A stretch of 13,792 bases of DNA from Amoebophrya sp. AT5.2 (GCA_005223375.1 RXOD01005492.1:1-13792), one strand, 5' to 3'; shown: positions 1-8,096, numbered from the stretch's first letter. The notes: generated by a model from the letters alone, not told the origin. Made by a program: numbers and translations.

Positions 1-9
1 GTCGATGTT

Positions 10-1884
10 TCAAACATGACTTGTTGCGTCTTGTCGATGAAGACGCTCGCCCCGCACCAACGCCGCCACCAGGGCGTCCTCATTTTGTGCTTCCCTCCAT
101 TCGTCGCGCGAGGCTTCTTCCCTCCGCCACTCTGCCATGGCTGCTCGGTTGTCGGTCGACGTCAAGTGCTCGTAGTCGATATCCGGCAACGTGCCTCCCA
201 GGTACTCCGCGTAGTGTTTCTCGCAAACAGAGCGGTACTTTTCCGCACCCCCGACCTTGTCCGCCAACGCAGAGCCCAACGCCCGGATCGGGACCGCTAT
301 CACCGTGGGGCGCGAGAGAGGCGGAGGCTGTTCTCCAAACTCTTCTTCTTCCCCAGATGAGCTGGTCGCAGGCGGCAGCCGCATCGCCGGCACAAACGGG
401 TTAGCGTCGTCGGCTGCACCTGCCGTCTTCGCCTCGTCCAGACAGTGCGGACACACGCCGGAGAGCCGCAAGAAGCGCACGGAGGCGTGTTTCGTCAGCA
501 GCTGCGCGCAGGGCATCACACCGTTGAAGCCGATATCCAGCCCGAACACCACGATGTTCGCCACTGCTTTTGGGGACGATCTAAAAGGCGGCCCGGAGAT
601 GCTCAAAAGCTTGAACAGGCAGTCGACCCCCGCCTCGCTGTGGCTGTCGGGAAAAAGATGCAGTTCGTCTATCAGGATGGTCGTGGGAGCTGCTTCTGGT
701 GCTGGCGCGGCGAGGACATTGCAGTCGTTACCTTCATCAGACCCGTGCGCACCAGCCCGCAGGTCGCCTATCCGTCGACGCTTCCTCGCGACAGATTTTT
801 CTTCATCGGTAATGTCTCGTTCCGGAAAGCACGCGTTGGGGTCTTCTGTTCGAAAGAACCGCAGCAAATCCTTCAGCTCGGCGAAGCGTTGACACGGCAG
901 CGAGAGCAGCTCGTCCTGGGACTGCTGCGACTGCGAAAACTGCCAGCTTTGGCTCCGCCGTTCCAGCACGTGCCTGTTCGCCGACTCTCCACCGCGCGGG
1001 GAGACGACGTCGTCTTCCTGCGAACAGTAGTTGATGACGTTCACCTGTTCATGCTCCTCCTGTGACCGCTGCGACGCGTACACATCAACGCCCGCCCTGC
1101 TACCATTATCCGCACCCTCGCCGTCACCCGCTTTGCATCCCGCCCCACGGAACCGCGACAACAAGCCCTCCCTCCCGACGTGTTGCCCCGTCCACGAAAA
1201 CCAGCCCTCCTCGCCCTTCGCCACGAGTTTTCCGTTTACGAACCGCCGGACGTTTTTCAGCGAACCCCCTTTCCTTCTCCTCCGCCGCTCAGCCGCGGCG
1301 GCCAGAGCCAGCTGCTGCTTGGCCGCCGCGTAGGCCGGGTCCGCTAGCGGCGGGTGCGAGCGGATGGCGTCGGTCCCATACCTCGTGTCGACGGACGGAC
1401 GTACGATCATCACTGGCTTTCCCACGCCCTCCAGCTCGGTCGCAATCCGCATCAGCAACGACGTCTTGCCAGCGAACATCGGTCCGTAAACAAACGTGAT
1501 CGACGGGGTGTGCTCGTCGTTTTCGATAGTTTGAAGAAGGCCCGTAGTTGGAGCTGGTGTTGCAGCTACTCCCGGCCCTGGTCCTGGTGCAGCTCTGAAG
1601 CAGGGAGACCTAGTACTCATACTGTCGACGCCGGGCGGCCGGCTCTTCGCGGCGGCATGGTCGTCCACATCGTCAGATAAGCTCAGTGTCCTCGTGCGCG
1701 CACGCTGTCGAAAGTCGCTCTGCACCGCCGCAGCGTCGAATAACAGACAAGCTCCGGAGGTTTCGGCGCTCGAAAGTCGGGAATGGATTCCGTTTCCCCG
1801 CGGGGACCGGCTCCGGCTTCGCAGTCGCGTTGCACCGACGCCCCCTTCCGGCCTCGCCAGTCGCTCCTCCTGGTGTCGCTGCAT
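10..1884 (-). CDS. Type II (TK1-like) thymidine kinase with very large insertions
   Basis: Predicted to phosphorylate thymidine to dTMP using ATP (nucleotide salvage). Residue numbers count from the ATG at 1884 (624 aa). Seen: P-loop GPMFAGKT (134-141), DELHLF (406-411) in the place of the family DE-x-Q-F motif with the catalytic Glu, the strand VVFGLDIGF, a zinc half-site CPHC (478-481), and GGAEKYRSVCEKHY with the second half-site C554/H557. GGAEKYRSVC is very close to TK1 proteins. Family members are about 190-240 aa. The excess is an Arg/Ser/Pro-rich N-terminus (about 125 residues), an insertion of about 220 residues between P-loop and DELHLF, a smaller one between the zinc half-sites, and a charged C-terminal tail. 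The frame also opens at a GTG at 1920, but TAG lies just upstream and the ATG at 1884 has A at -3. No intron is needed. The gene ends 9 bp from the window edge. Function is confident; exact start and activity are less so. Confidence 0.88.
   Translation of the reverse strand: MQRHQEERLARPEGGVGATRLRSRSRSPRGNGIHSRLSSAETSGACLLFDAAAVQSDFRQRARTRTLSLSDDVDDHAAAKSRPPGVDSMSTRSPCFRAAPGPGPGVAATPAPTTGLLQTIENDEHTPSITFVYGPMFAGKTSLLMRIATELEGVGKPVMIVRPSVDTRYGTDAIRSHPPLADPAYAAAKQQLALAAAAERRRRRKGGSLKNVRRFVNGKLVAKGEEGWFSWTGQHVGREGLLSRFRGAGCKAGDGEGADNGSRAGVDVYASQRSQEEHEQVNVINYCSQEDDVVSPRGGESANRHVLERRSQSWQFSQSQQSQDELLSLPCQRFAELKDLLRFFRTEDPNACFPERDITDEEKSVARKRRRIGDLRAGAHGSDEGNDCNVLAAPAPEAAPTTILIDELHLFPDSHSEAGVDCLFKLLSISGPPFRSSPKAVANIVVFGLDIGFNGVMPCAQLLTKHASVRFLRLSGVCPHCLDEAKTAGAADDANPFVPAMRLPPATSSSGEEEEFGEQPPPLSRPTVIAVPIRALGSALADKVGGAEKYRSVCEKHYAEYLGGTLPDIDYEHLTSTDNRAAMAEWRREEASRDEWREAQNEDALVAALVRGERLHRQDATSHV
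916..1074 (-). other. SQ-cluster segment inside the thymidine kinase insertion
   Basis: This part of the large insertion (residues about 271-323 of the kinase) holds seven Ser-Gln dipeptides, including FSQSQQSQDE. Serine codons vary (TCG, TCA, AGC, TCC), so this is not a simple nucleotide repeat. Three or more SQ/TQ within 100 residues is the usual definition of an SQ/TQ cluster domain, the typical target of ATM/ATR-family kinases. Regulation by such kinases is inference. Confidence 0.6.
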
Positions 1885-2984
1885 GTTTTGCCTTCGGGAT
1901 GAATTGGAAGCTCTATTCACGGTTCGGTGGCAGAGCTAGCTCCAGCTGGTGTGGACCAAAGAATTCTTCTGCGTCAGTTTCAGCTTTACGTGTGTGTACG
2001 TGCGGTACGTAAAATTAGGTCCATACACTGACGCCAAATGCCTGCTCTGGAAAAAGAACATCAATGACTGCGGGACGGGGGGTTTCGAAGTACCTTGTGA
2101 GGGGGTTGGGGGGATCAGGGTTTGAGCTGCGGCGCTTACACGTGGTTGTCGGAAACGAACTTTGCGCACATGCCACGATCACGGGATTTTGTCAGCTGCA
2201 ACACCACGAGTGAGGAGGATGGACCGCGCATTTCGCATGCGACGCCCTTGAATCAGTGCGCATGTCGGAGATACTTATTCACACGACATCTGCGAGGAGA
2301 ACTGAAAAGCAAGGCAGAAAAACCGATTGTGCAGTCAAGTGGTCACTCAGACGGGCCCTAGCGATTGCTGCGCGGTGGGTCATGCATCCAACAAGCCTTC
2401 GGCAAGTGCCCAACTGCAGAACAGGTATAGGAAATGCAGAGAGATACGGCGCCTCCGTGCGGTGCGCATGGCTGGCTATTTCTTCTTGTCCTTGTTTTTA
2501 CATATGCTGCGGTGGTTTTTCATGTGCATGACCACATCGCAAGGTTCACACAAAAGACTTGAGTGGACCACCGTGCTGCCCCACACGGCTTCCACACCTG
2601 AGGCTCCCTCATGGTCTGTACAAAGTGGTGTGTACTATGGGAGCCATTCGCCATGTTTATGGGCAGGATGATGAGGCGTGATTTGTGTCGTGGTCACAAC
2701 CAGATTTACAGTCGGTGGGAAAGAAAGAATCGAAAAGTGGATACAATCATGTGGTGTGTTGGCTACACTTCGCAAAAACGATTTACAGAGATGGCTATAC
2801 AACTTGGCAGGAAATACAGTACATGCTGCCACCAAAATTGATACGTATTGTCAATATTGTCAACGAGGAAAAGACGCTACTTGTCAGCATCAAAATGGAA
2901 ATATTATGATCATCGAGCCATGGACGCTACTAACTAACTTACTTTATCTTTACTAACTTGTACTAGAGACCATCGGCTTTTTTC
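1885..2984. other. Intergenic region without a recognisable gene
   Basis: About 1.1 kb between the start of the thymidine kinase and the stop of the next gene upstream; it should hold the kinase promoter and 5' leader and the neighbour's 3' flank. It is visibly less GC-rich than the genes, especially beyond 2660. Only short ORFs without family resemblance occur. G-runs lie at 2072-2082 and 2101-2120. Near 2842-2960 there are AT-rich near-repeats (ATTGTCAA twice, several TACTAACT-like units). No tRNA or transposon ends were seen. Confidence 0.6.
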
Positions 2985-4220
2985 TCACACGTCGTCCCTG
3001 CGCGCTGTGGTGCTGATGCCGATGTCCCACGCTCTGCGCAGCGGCGAGAACGTTAGCTTCAGAAGGCTGGAGGGAAAATCCGGTTGGAACTGCTCCGTGT
3101 CCTCGCCCGGGCGCCACGGCGGGTCCTCGCTCTCGCCAAAGGTGGGCAGCACGCCGCTCATGATGTTCCGGACTAACGGGAGCCGCAGCTCCCGCAGGCG
3201 GTGCACCCGGTTGCTGATCAGCCTCCGCACCTCCGGCAGAGTCAGCTCCTCCTTCTCCTCCTCCGATGCGGGGGTTGTTCCCGATCCGTGCTCGTCCTCC
3301 GGGATCCCGTACTCGCGGATCTCGTACTCGCGCTCGGCCGCATCGAAGCCGAACGCCGCGCTGCCGCCGCCTCCGCCAAAGTCGGCGTCCGCGGGACTAA
3401 ACGTGGAGCTGTGGTAGGGATCGTTGATCTGATACTCACTTTCCCCAGAGCTTTCGGCTTCCGTCGCGCTGCCACTCGCAAGCCGTGCAGCATGGGGTGC
3501 TTGCGTGCTCGTGTTCTCATCGCCAGACGCCGTCGCCGCGACGAAGCGGACCGAGCGGGAGGTGGAGGTCGGTCCTGCATCAATACCTCCATCGGCCCCC
3601 AGCGTCGCGCCCGTCGCGTGCAGCTGACTCCGTCCGCGGCGCTTTTGACCCCGTTCTGCGCCGCGCGGCCGCCTCCCTCGTGGCCCCTCCTCGTCTCCCG
3701 GGCGCTGCTCATTTCCGGCTGCTCGCCTGGAGGTACTACTAACTCCACTTCCGACCCTCGCCTCCGACTGCGACCTCTTTCCGCGGCCCGCACGTGCAGC
3801 ACGACGCTGCCGTTCGTCCCTCTCCAATCGCGCCAACATTCGGTCGGCCTTCCGCTCGAGCACGTGGTCCGGTTTCTTCGTCGCCAGTAGACGGTCGCGG
3901 AATTCTGGGCCCAAGATTTCCGCGCCCATGTTCAGCCCGGGGTAGTCTTGCTTGGGGCCGGGCCAATCGGGAGGCGTTGCTCGAGGGCCAGACTCATCTT
4001 GGAGAAAGGGGACGCGGTGGCTCTCACAGGTGATATTCAGCTCCGTCATACGCTTCAACATCTGCGCCTCGTGCTGTTTCTCCTCTTGCAACTCGCGGAT
4101 GGACTTCACGTCCTGATTTTTTTTTGGAAATTTGGAGCATTCCATTTCCATAGCGATGAACTTTTGCAGTAAATAAAACCTCTTCCGATCGTCAGGATGC
4201 CTAGGTGTTGATGTCATCAT
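2985..4220 (-). CDS. Unrecognised 411-aa charged protein
   Basis: An open frame of 411 codons, ATG at 4220 (G at -3), TGA at 2985-2987; in-frame TGA codons lie about 60 nt upstream of the ATG, so the start is well bounded unless a 5' exon is spliced on. I do not recognise the family. Residues 12-140 look most structured: a helical Glu/Lys/Gln-rich stretch (about 38-62), a Pro/Gly-rich segment (78-107) and a second Arg/Glu-rich helix (108-148). Residues 150-200 are strongly basic (GRRPRGAERGQKRRGR), possibly a nuclear signal. Residues 200-325 are low complexity, with five consecutive Gly at 282-286. The C-terminal 85 residues, starting LTLPEVRRLISNRVHRLREL, look folded again. High GC and codon use like the neighbours support real coding. 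A run of nine T (about 4127-4135) inside the frame is a frameshift-prone site. The first ten codons lie in a duplicated segment. Confidence 0.7.
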   Translation of the reverse strand: MMTSTPRHPDDRKRFYLLQKFIAMEMECSKFPKKNQDVKSIRELQEEKQHEAQMLKRMTELNITCESHRVPFLQDESGPRATPPDWPGPKQDYPGLNMGAEILGPEFRDRLLATKKPDHVLERKADRMLARLERDERQRRAARAGRGKRSQSEARVGSGVSSTSRRAAGNEQRPGDEEGPRGRRPRGAERGQKRRGRSQLHATGATLGADGGIDAGPTSTSRSVRFVAATASGDENTSTQAPHAARLASGSATEAESSGESEYQINDPYHSSTFSPADADFGGGGGSAAFGFDAAEREYEIREYGIPEDEHGSGTTPASEEEKEELTLPEVRRLISNRVHRLRELRLPLVRNIMSGVLPTFGESEDPPWRPGEDTEQFQPDFPSSLLKLTFSPLRRAWDIGISTTARRDDV

Positions 4221-4283
4221 CCCTCCCGAGGACGGGACTCGACGAAAATGGATGGCGCGGCACTTGTTAAATCATCAGCTGAT
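4192..4283. repeat. Direct repeat copy 1, spanning the start of the 411-aa gene
   Basis: About 90 bp repeated 160 bp further right at 4352-4439. A 41-bp core is identical (4237-4277 and 4393-4433), as is GATGTCATCAT; between them lies a short indel-rich patch (15 versus 11 nt). This copy contains the functional ATG and codons 1-10 (MMTSTPRHPD) plus about 60 nt of 5' flank. Confidence 0.9.
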
Positions 4284-4380
4284 CGTTTCTGTGGAGGTTC
4301 ATGTGGCGTAGAGTTGCTACAGATTTTTCGCGACTTTGCATTCCCCGGCCATCAGGATGCCTAGCTGTTGATGTCATCAT
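4267..4380 (-). other. Upstream ORF (37 codons) created by the duplication
   Basis: From the duplicated ATG at 4380 the frame runs 37 codons to a TAA at 4267-4269, ending 46 bp before the ATG of the 411-aa gene. If the transcript begins upstream of 4380, this would act as an upstream ORF and could damp translation of the main frame. Coding value beyond the ten copied codons is doubtful. Confidence 0.4.
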
Positions 4381-4439
4381 CCCCCGAAGAGGACTCGACG
4401 AAAATGGATGGCGCGGCACTTGTTAAATCATCAACTGAC
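4352..4439. repeat. Direct repeat copy 2, upstream duplicate of the gene start
   Basis: Second copy of the repeat at 4192-4283. On the minus strand it reads MMTSTARHPD where copy 1 reads MMTSTPRHPD, then diverges after codon 10. Because the offset is 160 bp, and a stop intervenes, this second start is not joined in frame to the downstream gene. Confidence 0.9.
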
Positions 4440-4521
4440 CGGGGGGCATTGATTCTATCCATCGTGCGTAAAGACGCAGAAGGGGCGACTCACACAACTC
4501 TTCATTTCCGGATCTTCAAAC

Positions 4522-6090
4522 CTATCTACAAACTGATCCTTCCGCGCACAGGTAGATACTACAGATCCGCATTCCAACACACGAGAGCAGAACCCAAAAT
4601 GGCAGATCATATCTCGATACCATCATTTGGTCCTTGATCACCATGGCTGCCGCTCGCATCGACAGCTTCGCCCTGTCTTTCGTTTTTGGCCCCAGGTCCT
4701 TCCGCGCCTTGCTCAGCACTGCGTTGCTGAAGTCCACGTTGTTCTCTCGCGTGTTCCGCTTTCCGCTCGTGAAGAACGCTTGTCGCCGCGCGTCCCGAAA
4801 GTAGCTCACCAGGTTCCGCGACATGGCGGTAAACACCTCGGGGTACTTCTGCTTGTACTCCAGAGCGTTCCTCCCCAGCAGCGACCACTTCATGATTTCG
4901 CGCTCGTAGTCGCCGTACTCGGCCAGCGGGTTCACAACGGCGTTTTTCTTCCGTTCCTTCTCCTCGTCGTCGCGCGCCGCCGCCTCCAGGAAGGCGCGCT
5001 TCCCCGCCCGCAGCGCGCGTTTTTCCGACAGCACCGCGCGGTTCCGCGTTTCCTCCTGCGCCTGCCGCTTCTTCTCGGCCAGCCGCCGCTTCCGCTTCAG
5101 CGCCTTCTCGCGCTGTTCCTGCTCCTCAAGAGAGAGCCGGGAAGTCACCGACTCCCCGCCGGGTGACGACCGCCCGCCACCACCGCCAGCAGCCGCGCCC
5201 CCGAACATGGAGGAGCTGGAGGTGGAGTGAAACCCAATCGTCACGGTGACGCGCTGCGTGGTACTCGCGGAGCTCTTCGACGCGGAGGACGAGGACGTCT
5301 CCGCGAAGCTCGTCCCCGCGAACACGCTCTTCTTACTCAAAAGTTGCGCCAGCCCCGATTCTTCACGGTCGTCTCCTGTTTTTACACTGAAGAGAGCAGA
5401 ACAAGAATGATCGGGGGCATTATTGGCGTCACTTCCGGGTGGTCTGCTACTGCGCCTAGTGGTTTCGCCACTGCGGTGCGTCCCGGGCGACCTGCTTCGA
5501 GCCTTTTCCGGGGAAGAAACAGCCCCCTCTTCGTCCGGCCGCTCTTTGACCGGCGAGAGCACCGAGCCGGGGCCGACGCTGAGCGGAAAATCCCTGGAGA
5601 ACTGCGGAAACTTTTGCTCCAGCTTCGTCATGTCGATCTCCTTCCCGTGGCGCAGGAACTTCTGCTCCACGACGACGCTGCGCCGCCCCCGCCGGGCCTC
5701 CAGGTGCCGCTTCCAGGCCAGCTCGATGAAGTCCACGCGCATTCCGCGTTTCTTCTCGTCCGCGATCCTCTCGAGTTCCGCCTCGCGGGCGACGCGGGCG
5801 TTGTGCTGCGACAGAGTGCTGCGATCGCTCGCCGTGCTGGCGACGTCCGAGGCTGACCACTCGTGGGGACGCAGCCAGGCGTTCACGCTCTCGTCGAGAT
5901 TTTCGTAGAACTCGTTCTTCTCCTCCTCGCTCAGGGTGCGGATCTGCGGCATCTGGTTTTCCAGGATCCGCGCCATCTGTCCGTGGTACGCGAGCCGGTC
6001 ACTCGCATCGTGGTAACAGCGGCCGGGGCCCCACCGGGAGTCGTCGTCGGAGACGAACGCAATCCACTGCCCGTCCCAGTTGAGAAACAT
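4522..6090 (-). CDS. Unrecognised 522-aa protein with basic helical segment
   Basis: 522 codons, ATG at 6090 (A at -3), TAG at 4522-4524; an in-frame TAG at 6118-6120 and no ATG between fix the start unless spliced. I do not recognise the family. Residues 1-170 look globular: a Trp-rich N-terminus (WDGQW, SRWGPGRCYH), then LSEEEKNEFYENLDESVNAWLRPHEW, then a helix rich in Arg/Glu. Residues 175-315 are low complexity (SSPEKARSRSPGT, runs of Ser, GGGGG). Residues 318-385 form a long Lys/Arg/Glu-rich probable coiled coil (EKALKRKRRLAEKKRQ). Residues 386-488 again look folded (NPLAEYGDYEREIMKWSLLG, YPEVFTAMSRNLVSYFRDAR) and are basic. The last 30 residues change character to hydrophobic (PFWVLLSCVGMRICSIYLCA); this may be a real tail, or read-through past an unrecognised splice donor (ATG|GTATCG near 4620). 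GC-rich codon use matches the neighbours. Confidence 0.7.
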   Translation of the reverse strand: MFLNWDGQWIAFVSDDDSRWGPGRCYHDASDRLAYHGQMARILENQMPQIRTLSEEEKNEFYENLDESVNAWLRPHEWSASDVASTASDRSTLSQHNARVAREAELERIADEKKRGMRVDFIELAWKRHLEARRGRRSVVVEQKFLRHGKEIDMTKLEQKFPQFSRDFPLSVGPGSVLSPVKERPDEEGAVSSPEKARSRSPGTHRSGETTRRSSRPPGSDANNAPDHSCSALFSVKTGDDREESGLAQLLSKKSVFAGTSFAETSSSSASKSSASTTQRVTVTIGFHSTSSSSMFGGAAAGGGGGRSSPGGESVTSRLSLEEQEQREKALKRKRRLAEKKRQAQEETRNRAVLSEKRALRAGKRAFLEAAARDDEEKERKKNAVVNPLAEYGDYEREIMKWSLLGRNALEYKQKYPEVFTAMSRNLVSYFRDARRQAFFTSGKRNTRENNVDFSNAVLSKARKDLGPKTKDRAKLSMRAAAMVIKDQMMVSRYDLPFWVLLSCVGMRICSIYLCAEGSVCR

Positions 6091-6997
6091 ACTCGCAGAG
6101 AGGAGGTTGGACTCGGACTAGGTGCGCATCATTGTGTTTGGAGCAGCTGCCTGAACGAGGACCGACGCACAGCGGCCACACCGCCGCACGACTGATATTT
6201 GATGCAGAGCTACAGGCTCAGATAGTGTGAGTGTTTCCTGCTTTCCCTTAGTCGATTTGCTCCCGACATAGCGCCGGTACAGATGTAGAAGTAACCGAGA
6301 CCGCAAAGCGACTGTGTCTTTCCGTCCATGGACAAATACAATACGATTACGACCGCCAGCCCGCTGTCCCCAACGCGGTTGCGACGATTCACCCGGGCCC
6401 ACTCATGCGTTACCGTCGAACGGCACCGAAGACGCGCACCGATTGATACACACTTACATTGTGATAATGGTCTGCCGCATTCACGTACTGCGTTTTTCGC
6501 GGAAATTCTGGCAGAAAACCGCCCTTCTCGAGAAAGCAATGTGCGCTGATCTCACGTTCACGAACGGAATGAGTTTCTAGAATTGTCGCGACTCGCGCAG
6601 GAAGTTGAAGTAGCAGCACGCATCACAACAGGAGAAGAGAAATGGTCAACCGACACGTGAGAAGATATTGCAACGTTCCGACTCTCGAACAAACACTCTT
6701 ACTGCGAAAATCGCAGTTTTGCTTTGGACTCTCGTTTGTGGGCAGTTTGTTTAGAGTTCACCGGACAGCATCATTGTAGGCATCGCAAACCTCCACCTGA
6801 CAAATCTCCGAATCAAGATTCAACCCTTGGAGGGCGTCGAAAGCATCTAAGGAGACTTAAAGCATCAGTAGAAGGCTGTTCCCTTTTCCCCAGTGCGACA
6901 GCTCCGTCAGACCAAACCAGATCTGACCCGTTGCGCGTAGCAAAAGCATCCCAGACGTTAGCAGACGTTCTTCTTCTCAGAGAGAATCAAGGGTCGC
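6091..6997. other. Intergenic region without a recognisable gene
   Basis: About 0.9 kb between the start of the 522-aa gene and the stop of eL37. Overlapping ORFs of 60-110 codons exist on both strands, none with a family resemblance or clear compositional signal. It should contain the promoter and 5' leader of the 522-aa gene. No tRNA, repeat or inverted-repeat structure stood out. Confidence 0.55.
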
Positions 6998-7865
6998 TTA
7001 GGCGCGGTTCTTCTTGCGGTCCTTCGGAACGGTGCCCTCACGGAACCCGTTCTTCGCTTTGCGCGGGATGGTCTTCAGGTAGCGGCACCGCCCAGTTCCG
7101 GTCGTCTTCCTGCGGATGGCCTTCTTGCTCCAGTTGTAGCTGTGGTGGATCGTGTGGGTTGGAAGTGAAAATTCGAACGGATGGACTTACTCAGCGGTAT
7201 TAGCATGGTGAGCTGGAGGTTCAAATTTTTTGTGCTCTGTTATCGCGGAAGCATAAGCTCTGTCATCCATTGGTGTCCGCTCCATGGTTTGACCCGGCGG
7301 TCTGGCTACAAAATAGCCCTGCAGTTGGCACCGCACCCGCCGCGACAAGGAATATGAAGCGCGCCTCTGGAGGGGAGTGTTTGCGCAAGCGCTTTCTCGA
7401 CCCAGTGAGGCTCGTTTTGGGACACTGCCAGGCCTTCGTCACCAACGAAGACACGCTTCGGTGAGAAGAACTTTTGGCATCGCTAAGCAAGAGGAAAAAA
7501 TGCGAAGCATGGTGTCCGGATTCTCTATGGTGCGACTTCGGCGGCTCTTCCGCATTTAGAAACACCTTTTCTTCAGAAAGTGGCCAAGTAACGCACACGT
7601 GACGGAGACGTCTTGCAAGAACAAGATGTAAGTCCTCTAGCAGAGGTGGACATGCATTTACATCTGCCAAGCCAATATGATGAATCATTAATAGCATAGA
7701 TATGAAACTATAAGGGCATAGTCAGTACTTGCGGATCTTCTTTCCCGGGTAGCCGCAGCGGCCGCAGCGCTTCTTCTGCAGGTGGAAAGCCCGAGCGCCA
7801 CACCGAATGCACAAGCCATGGGAATGGCTGTTGTGCTTACCCATAGAACTGGTACCCTTCGTCAT
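6998..7865 (-). CDS. RPL37: 60S ribosomal protein eL37, two exons
   Basis: Structural protein of the large cytosolic ribosomal subunit with a zinc-ribbon fold. Exon 1 is 7865-7729, exon 2 is 7139-6998, joined across a 589-bp intron; the spliced frame is 279 nt, 92 aa plus TAA, the usual family size. Exon 1 gives [12 protein letters not shown] then the zinc ligands CIRC (residues 19-22) and CGRC (34-37) and YPGKKIR. Exon 2 gives [20 protein letters not shown], then [20 protein letters not shown]. These blocks match eL37 throughout, so identity is secure. The ATG at 7865 has AAG before it, and MTKGTS is the conserved family start. Read without splicing the frame stops at TGA (7722-7724) right after RKY. 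With GT-AG splicing the residue before YNW is Asn instead of the usual basic residue. Confidence 0.95.
7140..7728 (-). other. Spliceosomal intron in eL37
   Basis: Needed to join the two halves of eL37. The GT-AG reading is CGCAA|GTACTG ... CCACAG|CTAC. A TAC triplet lies at both ends, so the exact boundary could slide by a few bases (see findings). A 144-codon ORF inside (7263-7697, minus) shows no family resemblance. The motif GCGGTATTAGC at 7194-7204 also occurs, inverted, in an asparagine synthetase intron. Confidence 0.85.
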
Positions 7866-7979
7866 CTTGTCTGGTTCCGCCTGCCGATGCTAATCCGATG
7901 CTACACTCCAAAGAGCTCTCTAAACGAGTCGAGCCCGGTCCCTGTCGAACAAAGTGGAAGGTGGTAAGAGTCGATATTG

Positions 7980-8096
7980 TTAACCGGTGTAGTCGGAGGT
8001 GGGTACGCTTTGCATTTCTTCATGGTGTTTAATCTTGAAGCTGATCTTAGCAACGGTGGTTCCTAGGATCTTAGCAACGATGGGTCCACGAGGCAT
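7980..8096 (-). CDS. Possible small ORF (38 aa) with an 8-codon internal repeat
   Basis: ATG at 8096, TAA at 7980-7982. The N-terminal half contains two 8-residue units in tandem, RGPIVAKI and LGTTVAKI, followed by SFKIKHHEEM. The repeat period (24 bp) keeps the frame. A GTACCC that resembles the donors of the neighbouring introns follows codon 30, so it could be a first exon or part of the eL37 leader. I do not recognise a family; a chance ORF is quite possible. Confidence 0.2.
   Translation of the reverse strand: MPRGPIVAKILGTTVAKISFKIKHHEEMQSVPTSDYTG
8043..8090. repeat. Tandem 24-bp duplication
   Basis: GATCTTAGCAACG begins at 8043 and again at 8067; the two 24-bp units agree at about 20 positions. 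They lie inside the 38-codon ORF on the minus strand. Confidence 0.75.

Noticed and set aside
1885..1920. Extending thymidine kinase to a GTG start at 1920.
   Set aside because: GTG is not expected as a start in a eukaryotic nuclear gene; an in-frame ATG with A at -3 follows at 1884.
2678..2956. 92-codon plus-strand ORF with a Cys-x2-Cys pattern (YCQYC).
   Set aside because: AT-rich region, overlapping ORFs in several frames, no further zinc ligands in a family pattern.
3242..3802. 186-codon minus-strand ORF, and 229-codon plus-strand ORF at 3201-3890.
   Set aside because: Both lie over the 411-aa gene in other frames; Arg-rich, typical shadows of GC-rich coding sequence.
7165..7185. GTTCGAA on the minus strand, reminiscent of a tRNA B box.
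   Set aside because: No A box at the right distance and no acceptor stem.
7263..7697. 144-codon minus-strand ORF inside the eL37 intron.
   Set aside because: No family resemblance, and it lies wholly inside an intron required by the eL37 protein.
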